A stretch of DNA of 5,332 bases from Clostridiales bacterium. Lineage in GTDB: Bacteria; Bacillota; Clostridia; Oscillospirales; Oscillospiraceae. Where the stretch lies: contig JAHAEW010000130.1 of assembly GCA_018374635.1 (NCBI GenBank), positions 1 to 5,332 on the forward strand, given 5' to 3'. A model generated the notes under the pieces. It searched no databases, had not been told where the DNA came from, and saw only the letters and a program-made list of their open reading frames with translations. The position numbers were made by a program, and so were the translations under genes. Below are positions 1 through 5,332 of this stretch, in pieces. Position 1 is the first letter of the stretch; the number at the start of each line of letters is the position of its first letter.

Positions 1-557
1 AGATGGAACTGCTGATGGGAAACCGGGCGGCGGCGGACGAGTATGCCAAGCCCATGGAACAGGGGCGTATGCGCTTCTGCCCGGATACGCCCCATCTTTA
101 CTGGCTGGCCTACTTAGAGGATGCGCTGGACCGCGGGGATCTGAGGGAGGCGGAGAAGCGGGCCAACGCCCTCTACCGCAAGGGAAACCGGGATAAGAGC
201 GACTTGAGCTACATTGGGGCGATTCTGCGCTGCTGGGCCTATACCGATCCAGAACGAGCTTTGGAGCTGTTTGCCAAACGGTTGGAGTGGAGCTTTGGAT
301 TGTGGGACCAGAAAAAGGTCTATGATTTTGACAAGGGCGCCTGTGTGTGCTTCCGGCGGCTGTCCAGGCATCAGCAGGCGGTACATCTGGATCTGCCACG
401 TGCGTTTCCTCTCTGGCGTGAGGATGGAGCGTACAGCACCAAGGAGCTGGCCAACTGGTTCCGTGCGCAGGCAGAGACCATCAGCAGGCGCTTTGACGAG
501 CGCAACGGAAGTCACTGTTTTGGACACAATCTCGCGGTGGCTTTGGCCGTGCGGTAA
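1..557 (+). CDS. Helical-repeat (TPR-like) paralog A, 5' partial
   Basis: This is the C-terminal half of an array-family protein; the reading frame runs off the left edge of the window. The ATG at position 3 is not a credible start, because the protein aligns without gaps to paralog B from about family residue 181 onward. Its WDQ (its residues 101-103) and RRFDERNG (162-169) sit exactly 180 residues before the same landmarks in B. About 180 N-terminal residues, including the CxxCE motif region, are therefore outside the window. Visible features are TPR-like hairpins (for example around DRGDLREAEKRANALYRKG and PERALELFAKRLEWS), the block WDQKKVYDFDKGAC and the segment FPLWREDG. It is closest to paralog B. 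It ends with TAA at 555-557, about 35 bases before B. No signal peptide or membrane segment is seen in this part. The family has no name I recognise, and function is unknown. Confidence 0.85.
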   Translation, partial: MELLMGNRAAADEYAKPMEQGRMRFCPDTPHLYWLAYLEDALDRGDLREAEKRANALYRKGNRDKSDLSYIGAILRCWAYTDPERALELFAKRLEWSFGLWDQKKVYDFDKGACVCFRRLSRHQQAVHLDLPRAFPLWREDGAYSTKELANWFRAQAETISRRFDERNGSHCFGHNLAVALAVR

Positions 558-580
558 GGTTTTACGGGCACGGATGGCGT

Positions 581-586
581 GAGGTG
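581..586 (+). promoter_or_regulatory. Shine-Dalgarno site that decides the start of paralog B
   Basis: GAGGTG lies six bases upstream of the ATG at 593. A GTG at 584 in the same frame would add three residues, but it falls inside this site and has no good site of its own. Starting at 593 also puts the landmarks of paralog B at exactly the same residue numbers as in paralog C. Confidence 0.65.
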
Positions 587-592
587 AAAAAG

Positions 593-1717
593 ATGCAACA
601 GGAAGTGTTTGACGGCGAGAAGCTGAGCCGGCTCATCGAAAAGCTCCCAAAAGGGAAGCCCCGGATCGACGCGTATGAGGAGGCCATCCGGCTGGCGGAC
701 ACGGCTCAAGACTGCTATTGGCGGCTTGGTTTTCGGTTCCACTATGCCAGCGAGGTGTATTTTCAGGACGACCCGCCCAAGTGCATCGGTGTGGCGGCAG
801 AGTTCGGCCCCATCTTTGAGGCGGCACCCCCCGAGATCCAGAGGAACCGTGATTTCATTGACGCCTACCTGATGATCACCCAGCTGGGCGTGGATGTGAT
901 GAAGAACCTGCCCCAGATCCCTATGGCCCAATACGAGGCGGCTTTAGAGCAGTACAATCAGCTCACTAAGCGCTATGGCATCGGCCGGCGCACCTATTTT
1001 TGGCAGATGTATGAGCGCTGGGAATATGCTGACCCGGAGCGGGCGCTGGAGTATATAGAACTTGCCATGCAGACGCCGCCGGATGACCACTTTGGAAACT
1101 GCAACGCCTGCGAGCATTCCTGGGCCGCGGAACAGTACATCCGTCTCGGCAGACTGGAGGAGGCCCAGCGGTATGTTCAGCCCCTGGAGACCTATCGCTT
1201 CTCCCCGTGCGAGAATTCATTTCAGAATATCTGGGCCGCCTACCTGGAATCCGCTCTGGACCGAGGCGATCTGGAGGCCGCCGTCCCTCTGGCCCAAAAG
1301 CTCTATAAGAAGGGCAACCGCAACCGGACCGACCTGCGCTTTCTCGGGCCCGTCCTGCGCTGCTGGGGCATGACCAATGTTGACCGGGGGCTCTCCCTGT
1401 TCGCCCGGCGGCTGGAGTGGTCCATTGGGATGTGGGATCAGAAGAAGGTCTATGACTTCGATAAGGGAGCCTGTGTCCTCTTCCGGCGGCTGGCCGGAGT
1501 GCGGCAGACGGTGAAGCTGGAGCTGCCCCAAGCCTTCCCCCTGTGGCGGGAGGACGGGCGATACCCAGTACAGGAGCTGGCGGACTGGTTTCTGACCCAG
1601 GCTGAGAGCATCGGCCGCCGTTTTGACCGGCGCAACCGCAGCCACTATTTTGAAGATGACCTGGCGGCGGCCCTGACACAGTGCACCCTGTCACGTTCAA
1701 GTGCAGGCAATACATAA
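593..1717 (+). CDS. Helical-repeat (TPR-like) paralog B, complete
   Basis: This is a complete 374-residue member of the array family, with start ATG 593 preferred (alternative GTG 584, three residues longer). It appears to be a soluble, charged, all-helical protein, with no signal peptide or membrane segment. Landmarks are LPQIP at 106-110, a cysteine pair in CNACE at 170-174 preceded by two aspartates, TPR-like hairpins (GRLEEAQRYVQPLE; DRGDLEAAVPLAQKLYKKG), WDQKKVYDFDKGAC from 281, FPLWREDG, and a C-terminal module RRFDRRN followed by YFEDDLAAAL. The second half is strikingly similar to paralog A. Paralog C shares the landmarks but is more diverged. It follows A by 35 bases and precedes the membrane-protein gene by 33 bases, so cotranscription is likely. 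The cysteine pair could bind metal or form a disulfide; the sequence does not tell. I do not recognise a named family. A role in protein-protein binding, possibly as an immunity or accessory factor, is inference from TPR-like character and context. Confidence 0.88.
   Translation: MQQEVFDGEKLSRLIEKLPKGKPRIDAYEEAIRLADTAQDCYWRLGFRFHYASEVYFQDDPPKCIGVAAEFGPIFEAAPPEIQRNRDFIDAYLMITQLGVDVMKNLPQIPMAQYEAALEQYNQLTKRYGIGRRTYFWQMYERWEYADPERALEYIELAMQTPPDDHFGNCNACEHSWAAEQYIRLGRLEEAQRYVQPLETYRFSPCENSFQNIWAAYLESALDRGDLEAAVPLAQKLYKKGNRNRTDLRFLGPVLRCWGMTNVDRGLSLFARRLEWSIGMWDQKKVYDFDKGACVLFRRLAGVRQTVKLELPQAFPLWREDGRYPVQELADWFLTQAESIGRRFDRRNRSHYFEDDLAAALTQCTLSRSSAGNT
1646..1682 (+). repeat. Direct repeat copy 1 (3' end of paralog B)
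   Basis: This 37-base stretch encodes YFEDDLAAAL and the next residues. By eye it matches 2890-2926 with two mismatches. The match is much tighter than the general similarity between array members and falls in the same codon phase, so it marks a duplicated gene end rather than chance. Confidence 0.75.
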
Positions 1718-1750
1718 GCGGCAAGTTATGGAATGAAAGGCAGTGACGAT

Positions 1751-2785
1751 ATGGACGAAACGAGGTTTCGGCTGGTGGTGCGGGAGGTCAAGGCGCTGAA
1801 AGTCCCCTGTGCTGCCGTGACCGGCATCGTGGAGGGCGGCAGCATCTCAGTGGATGATTATGTGTGCCGGAACAGCGCCGATGGAAAAATCATCAGGGCG
1901 CGGGTGGAAGGGATCATGGTCGCGCCGCATCTGGAACTTCGCACCGCCGAGCCGGGAAAGGTCGTGTGGCTAATGCTCCGGGGCCGCGGGGCAAAGCAGC
2001 TCCGAAGGGGCGATGTCCTGGAACCGCCTGCAACCGGGCGGCGCAGGCATTCCACAACCATCGAGGTCCTCACCGTGATCCTCAGCATCCTGCTGATCGC
2101 CAATCTGATCAATTTTGCGGTCTGTCTGGCCATGGGATGGAAGGACAATATATCCGCGCTTCTGCGTCATTCCCTGATCCTTGCGGCCATCAATATCCCC
2201 ATGCTTTTGATCGTCACCGGATGGGACTTTCTCTCCAGACGGCGCTGGAAACAAAAGCAGCAGCGGAACGATTTGGATACGGATTTCCGGGTGCTGAAAT
2301 GCACGCCCGCAGCCTATCAGCTTCTCATCCTCCCTGCCGCGCTGACGGCGGTCATAGGCGTGTATCTCTGCCAGTGTGCTGTTACGGAGCCGCATGAGCT
2401 GTGGGCCTTTTGGAGCAGCGGCGAGCTGAAGAAGTATCTTTGGATGCTGGCCGGCCTTGACCTCCTGTTCATCGGCTGTTTTCTGCACTCCAGCTGGCGG
2501 AAGGTGTTTTACTCCCGGCATCTGCTTCGGGTGGTCAGCTTTGGGCTGGCCCGCGACATCCCTTGGACACAGGTGCGCTCCCTCCACCTCATTCAGGAGA
2601 AAAGGAGGACCCGGATGATCCTGGAGACAGCGGAGAAGAGGATCCCCCTCCGCTCTGATACGCTGACCGACGGATGGGGCGATTTTGTGGACTTCGCGCT
2701 GATGGCCGCGCGAGAGCGCAATATCCCATACAAGCTACAACAGGTGCAGAGCGCAAAGCGTATGAGGCGCTCCAAGCGGAAGTAG
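1751..2785 (+). CDS. Membrane protein: EF-Tu domain-2-like barrel, ~4 TM helices, PH/YcxB-like domain
   Basis: The protein has 344 residues from ATG 1751, which has AAAGG ten bases upstream; ATG 1733 in frame would add six residues but lacks a convincing site. Residues about 5-95 resemble domain 2 of EF-Tu-class translation GTPases: FRLVVREV, TGIVEGGSISVDDYV (24-38), then PGKVVWLMLRGRG and RRGDVL (85-90), which parallel the TGRVERG, GENVGVLLRG and ERGQVL segments of EF-Tu. The GTPase domain with its nucleotide-binding motifs is absent. Hydrophobic segments lie near 103-128, 138-160, 189-209 and 229-246. The C-terminal part (about 248-320), with DIPWTQVRSLHL and a following strand ending in RIPLRSD, looks like a bacterial PH or YcxB-like domain. 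The barrel and PH-like domain are probably both cytoplasmic, with an even number of helices between them. The last residues (AKRMRRSKRK) form an odd basic tail that may reflect a frameshift. Function is unknown; it sits inside the paralog array and is probably cotranscribed with it. Confidence 0.85.
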   Translation: MDETRFRLVVREVKALKVPCAAVTGIVEGGSISVDDYVCRNSADGKIIRARVEGIMVAPHLELRTAEPGKVVWLMLRGRGAKQLRRGDVLEPPATGRRRHSTTIEVLTVILSILLIANLINFAVCLAMGWKDNISALLRHSLILAAINIPMLLIVTGWDFLSRRRWKQKQQRNDLDTDFRVLKCTPAAYQLLILPAALTAVIGVYLCQCAVTEPHELWAFWSSGELKKYLWMLAGLDLLFIGCFLHSSWRKVFYSRHLLRVVSFGLARDIPWTQVRSLHLIQEKRRTRMILETAEKRIPLRSDTLTDGWGDFVDFALMAARERNIPYKLQQVQSAKRMRRSKRK

Positions 2786-2853
2786 GACGGCTTCGAGGCT
2801 GCAATGCAGAGTCTGATTCCAACCGGGCCGCCGTGCCGGAGGATACCCGGCAC

Positions 2854-2970
2854 ATTGACCGCCGTTTGGAGCGGCGCAGCAGCAACCGTTATTTTGAAGA
2901 TGATCTGGCGGCGGCCCTGAGACAGTACGCCCTGCCGGACAGTCAGACAGAAAGAGGGTCATCCATATGA
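2854..2970 (+). pseudogene. C-terminal remnant of an array paralog
   Basis: In frame 1 this stretch encodes a 38-residue tail with RRLERR and YFEDDLAAAL that matches family positions from about 340 to the end of paralog B (17 of 28 residues identical by eye). The rest of the paralog is missing. No start codon with a ribosome site serves this frame: a GTG at 2833 and an ATG at 2674 inside the preceding gene are the only upstream candidates seen, and neither has support. The frame is nevertheless open back to 2659, and its TGA (2968-2970) overlaps the ATG of paralog C as ATGA. It is either the scar of a deleted paralog or a tail once fused to the membrane-protein gene. The stretch 2786-2853 before it shows no recognised similarity. 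Confidence 0.7.
2890..2926 (+). repeat. Direct repeat copy 2 (paralog remnant)
   Basis: This is the partner of 1646-1682, with two mismatches by eye over 37 bases. It lies in the remnant between the membrane-protein gene and paralog C. The two copies flank the membrane-protein gene, so recombination between them would remove it. Confidence 0.75.
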
Positions 2971-4058
2971 CAGATCAACAGCTTGCTTTGGACCGGATGC
3001 AAAAGGAACTTCGCGAGACGCCGTCCTCCCCCCAGCGCCTGGGGCTCTGCCAGGAATTCGTCGCTCTGGCCGACCGGGAGAAGGCCCGGGCCCAGCAGAT
3101 CAGCGGCCGGTACGATCTGGCCTGGGCTTATGCGACCGCGGGCGACCCGGCGAAAGCGCTGCCGGTGTGCGCGGAGTTTCTCCAGATGCAGGAGGAGACC
3201 CCCAACACCAGCGGGAATCCCCACTTGGAGGCGGTGCTGGCAGTCAATATCGCGTGCCTGGCCTGCGACCTGGCCTGCGATCTGCCCCAGATCCCACTGG
3301 AGCAGTGCGACGCCCTGCTCACGGAGTTCCGCCGGCAGGTGCGGACCCACGGCATGGGCGAGCGCCTGTGGCAGTCCTATGCGGGAAAGGTGGCGGCCAT
3401 GACCGGAGACCTGCGGGGCCTGGCAGACCATCTTGATCGTTTCCAGAAGGCCCCCCGGGACGACACCTCCGACTGTGAGGTGTGCGAGGCCGGGCTGACG
3501 GCGAGATTTATGCTGGCCCTGGGCCGGAAGGATGAGGCCATCGATATTGCCGTGGAACTGTTGAAGCAGGGCAAATACTGCGGCGAGGAGCCATGGACGC
3601 TTCTTGCCATCCTGACGGAGGACGCCTTGAACCGCCAGGATCTGGATGCCGCCGAGCGCTATGCCACCGCCATGCTCATCCAACCCGTCGAGCGGCCCGC
3701 GGACCTGCGCCGGGCGGGCACCCTGCTGCGGATGGAGGCGGCCTTCGGCGCGGGAGAGGACGGGATCAAACTGCTGACAAAGTGCCTGCCCTGGACGGAA
3801 AACCTCTGGGACCAGAGGCTGCAGTTCTATTTCTATCTGGGGGCGGCGGATTTCTGCCAGGCTCACAGCGCCCAGCACGCCGGGATTAAGCTCCCCACTG
3901 TTCCCGGCTTCAAAGACTTTCCTGAAAACGGCGTGTACGACTGTGCCGCCCTGGCCCGGTGGTTCTGGGACCGGGCGGAGGAGATCGGCGGACGGTTCGA
4001 CCGCCGCAACGGCTGTCCCAATTACGGGAGGCAGCTACGGGCGGTGCAAAGGAGCTGA
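2967..4058 (+). CDS. Helical-repeat (TPR-like) paralog C, complete
   Basis: This is a complete 363-residue array member. ATG 2967 has the purine-rich AAAGAGGG at 2951-2958, and the start overlaps the stop of the preceding remnant frame (ATGA), an arrangement typical of translational coupling. Landmarks coincide in number with paralog B: LPQIP 106-110, CEVCE 170-174 preceded by two aspartates, WDQ 281-283 and FDRR 344-347. The N-terminal part contains SPQR (21-24), GRYDLAWAY (47-55) and DPAKALPVCAEF, features shared with paralog D but not B. TPR-like hairpins include GRKDEAIDIAVELLKQGKY and NRQDLDAAERYATAM. The protein appears soluble, with no signal peptide or membrane helix, and is rather rich in cysteine. 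It lacks the KKVYDFDKGAC block of A and B, which fits a separate subgroup. The C-terminus NYGRQLRAVQRS differs from B. Function is unknown; membership of the family is certain, and an immunity or accessory role is inference. Confidence 0.88.
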   Translation: MTDQQLALDRMQKELRETPSSPQRLGLCQEFVALADREKARAQQISGRYDLAWAYATAGDPAKALPVCAEFLQMQEETPNTSGNPHLEAVLAVNIACLACDLACDLPQIPLEQCDALLTEFRRQVRTHGMGERLWQSYAGKVAAMTGDLRGLADHLDRFQKAPRDDTSDCEVCEAGLTARFMLALGRKDEAIDIAVELLKQGKYCGEEPWTLLAILTEDALNRQDLDAAERYATAMLIQPVERPADLRRAGTLLRMEAAFGAGEDGIKLLTKCLPWTENLWDQRLQFYFYLGAADFCQAHSAQHAGIKLPTVPGFKDFPENGVYDCAALARWFWDRAEEIGGRFDRRNGCPNYGRQLRAVQRS

Positions 4059-4106
4059 AATGTTTTAAGCTGAGAGATACAAAATACAGGATAGAAAGGA
4101 AACGGC

Positions 4107-4904
4107 ATGCGACTAAATGAAATTCCGTTTGAAAAAGGGCCTCTACCAACAATGATTGAGCGACTTTATAAAACGATGAATGCGATGAATCGGGAATGGT
4201 CCCAAAAAGTTGAGCCAGCATCGCAAAGCCAAATTCAATCCTTAGCAGAAATTTTGAAACCATATGGAACAAGTATTCCTCTTGCATACCTTCTGTTTTT
4301 ACAGGCGATGGGAATGAATGATAACGGATTGTTGGAGCAGGAATGGGACGGCACTACAGAAGTTAATCTTGATATAGCATTGAGCGAATGTAGTGAAGAT
4401 TATAATGATTTTGTTCCAAACGGATTGTTACCTTTTTCTTTTCATTGGACAGAGGCAACATTATCAATAAAACTGTCAGAGGGTGATAATCCACCCGTTT
4501 TTCTGTACCAAGATTCCCTATTCTCCAGGTCATTCGAAAACTATTTATTTCAAATGGCATTCCGTCAAGCAGGATATACCCAATTTTTATACGAAATAGA
4601 GTATGCAGCTTCGAAAGTGGTATTTCGTGATATTTTGTCTAAAAAGCCGGAGCAGACTATGTCTCCGATGGAGTTTATCGAGTCCATATTAAAACCATAC
4701 CAGCTGCAAAAGACATGGTTTAGCGATGATGTGCGTTTTTGTGCTATTTCATCAGAATATATGATAATTGCCGATTTGTCTTGGGCGCTTAATATTATGA
4801 TTTACAGCGACAATTATACAGTTCTTCAAAATATGAAAAACAGTTTGTCCTACCCGTTTAGTGGTTTGGGTTGGAGGAGAATTAGAAAAATAAACCGAGA
4901 ATAA
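4107..4904 (+). CDS. SUKH (SMI1/KNR4-type) domain protein, likely immunity protein
   Basis: The protein has 265 residues from ATG 4107, with AGAAAGGA at 4093-4100 six bases upstream. Residues about 36-150 follow the SUKH pattern: a helix-loop-helix start with PASQSQIQSLAEIL, the IPLAYLLFLQAMG segment typical of the family's 'LP..Y..FL...NG' region (57-69), an aspartate-rich middle, LPFSFHW, PPVFLYQDS and SFENYLFQMAF near the end. Residues about 150-265 form an additional region that I do not recognise. No signal peptide or membrane helix is present. SUKH proteins are established immunity proteins that bind and neutralise toxin domains of contact-dependent and secreted polymorphic toxins in the cytoplasm; the toxin matched by this one cannot be read from the sequence. 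The gene is far more AT-rich than both neighbours and uses AT-ending codons, a sign of separate origin by transfer. It lies 48 bases after paralog C and 57 bases before paralog D in the same direction, so it may be read from the array transcript. Confidence 0.8.
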   Translation: MRLNEIPFEKGPLPTMIERLYKTMNAMNREWSQKVEPASQSQIQSLAEILKPYGTSIPLAYLLFLQAMGMNDNGLLEQEWDGTTEVNLDIALSECSEDYNDFVPNGLLPFSFHWTEATLSIKLSEGDNPPVFLYQDSLFSRSFENYLFQMAFRQAGYTQFLYEIEYAASKVVFRDILSKKPEQTMSPMEFIESILKPYQLQKTWFSDDVRFCAISSEYMIIADLSWALNIMIYSDNYTVLQNMKNSLSYPFSGLGWRRIRKINRE

Positions 4905-4948
4905 AAGTATTTATGTTTGTCATAGCAGATATAAATCCAAATTAAAAC

Positions 4949-4954
4949 GGAGGA
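4949..4954 (+). promoter_or_regulatory. Shine-Dalgarno site of paralog D
   Basis: GGAGGA lies seven bases before ATG 4962 and is the strongest ribosome site in the window. It supports the upstream start for paralog D. A second, weaker candidate (AGGAAGG at 4993-4999, ten bases before ATG 5010) would give a start aligned exactly with that of paralog C. Confidence 0.65.
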
Positions 4955-4961
4955 AACAAAT

Positions 4962-5332
4962 ATGGGTTATCAAGACGAGGACGAGCTGAGCGAGGAAGGC
5001 TTTCTGGAGATGCTGGCGGATTACGAGAAGCTGAGCAAATTGCAGGAGCAGTACCGGGAACTCCCCCATTCGCCCCAGCGGGTGGAGCTCTGCCGGGAGG
5101 CTGTGGCTGTGGCGGACCGGCTGGAGGAGCCCTCGGAGCAGCTGGCGGGCCGCTTTGACCTGGCCTATGCCTACATATTTGGAGACGATCCGGCCAAGGC
5201 CCTGCCAGTGTGCGCAGAATTTATGCAGCTCCATCAGGAAAATCCCGGCGAGCTGGGAGAGGCCGAGGGAGATGCCGTGATCTCGGTGGCCATGCTGGCC
5301 AGCTCCATCGCCCGCCGCCTGCCCCAGATCCC
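4962..5332 (+). CDS. Helical-repeat (TPR-like) paralog D, 3' partial
   Basis: The open frame runs from ATG 4962 to the window edge (123 codons and two bases), without a stop. Translation gives an acidic N-terminus (MGYQDEDELSEEGFLE), then LPHSPQR, GRFDLAYAY, DDPAKALPVCAEF and finally LPQIP at the window end. These match the N-terminal third of paralog C closely (SPQR, GRYDLAWAY, DPAKALPVCAEF, LPQIP), so D belongs to the C subgroup. Compared with C it carries 16 extra N-terminal residues; starting instead at ATG 5010 would remove them and align the SPQR motif at the same residue number as in C. The upstream start is preferred for its stronger ribosome site. The cysteine-pair motif, WDQ and FDRR landmarks would lie beyond the window. 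The high GC content resumes within the first codons, marking the right edge of the AT-rich island. Function is unknown, as for the other array members. Confidence 0.85.
   Translation, partial: MGYQDEDELSEEGFLEMLADYEKLSKLQEQYRELPHSPQRVELCREAVAVADRLEEPSEQLAGRFDLAYAYIFGDDPAKALPVCAEFMQLHQENPGELGEAEGDAVISVAMLASSIARRLPQI

Larger units (their letters stand above)
4059..4961 (+). other. AT-rich island interrupting the GC-rich array
   Basis: Base composition drops sharply just after the stop of paralog C and recovers at the start of paralog D. Hand counts of 60-base lines gave about 32% GC (from 4381) and 40% (from 4621), against about 62% in paralog C (from 3421). The island holds a single SUKH gene plus AT-rich flanks. 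I found no clear inverted repeats, target-site duplication, integrase or transposase at its edges, so the insertion mechanism is not visible. Confidence 0.75.

Noticed and set aside
2674..2970. A separate 98-codon gene starting inside the membrane-protein gene
   Set aside because: The start has no ribosome site and the first third lies in the overlap with a well-supported gene. Only the last part shows homology, to the end of paralog B, so a remnant or fused tail explains it better.
2943..3878. A 311-codon open frame on the minus strand opposite paralog C
   Set aside because: Paralog C is clearly real by homology to B and D. The opposite frame is a by-product of GC-rich codon bias, has no recognisable domain and is not supported by a ribosome site. 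Similar minus-strand frames lie opposite A, B and the membrane protein.
4060..4068. ATG TTT TAA mini-frame just after the stop of paralog C, with AAAGGAG upstream
   Set aside because: It could be the leftover start of a gene displaced by the AT-rich island, but two codons cannot be told from chance.
4901..4914. Inverted repeat ATAAA-AGTA-TTTAT after the SUKH gene, as a possible terminator
   Set aside because: The stem is only five A-T pairs with no U-run after it, far too weak for an intrinsic terminator.
4059..4961. Target-site duplications or terminal inverted repeats bounding the AT-rich island
   Set aside because: The two flanks share only loose A-rich similarity around their ribosome sites; no matching short repeat or inverted end could be aligned.
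1..5332. tRNA, rRNA, CRISPR array, riboswitch or transposase
   Set aside because: None was seen on reading. The repeated sequence here is coding and belongs to paralogs, without the regular short spacing of a CRISPR array.

Overview
The window is one strand of densely packed, same-direction genes from a high-GC member of the Bacillota. Purine-rich Shine-Dalgarno sites, short intergenic gaps and codon use suggest a clostridial gut lineage of the Oscillospiraceae type. That placement is an inference from style; no marker gene is present.

Layout, all on the + strand: (1) the 3' part of a helical-repeat protein, paralog A (1-557, cut by the window edge); (2) a complete paralog B (593-1717); (3) a membrane protein joining an EF-Tu domain-2-like beta-barrel, about four transmembrane helices and a C-terminal PH/YcxB-like domain (1751-2785); (4) a C-terminal remnant of another paralog (2854-2970) whose stop overlaps the next start; (5) a complete paralog C (2967-4058); (6) an AT-rich SUKH (SMI1/KNR4-type) gene (4107-4904) in an AT-rich block that interrupts the GC-rich array; (7) the 5' part of paralog D (4962 to the window end). 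Gaps between genes are about 30 to 60 bases apart from the remnant region, and I see no terminator, so the whole run is probably one transcript.

The central observation is a tandem array of one protein family. B and C share landmarks at identical residue numbers: LPQIP at 106-110, CxxCE at 170-174, WDQ at 281-283 and FDRR at 344-347. Fragment A fits the same grid with a constant offset of 180 residues. A and B form one subgroup, C and D another. I do not recognise the family by name; the sequence looks like degenerate TPR-like helical hairpins.

A repeated, diverging and partly eroded family, an inserted AT-rich SUKH gene and a membrane protein carrying a translation-factor domain together resemble the immunity or accessory side of a polymorphic-toxin locus. 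SUKH proteins are established immunity proteins in such loci. No toxin is visible here, so a defence or immunity role for the paralogs and the membrane protein is a hypothesis.
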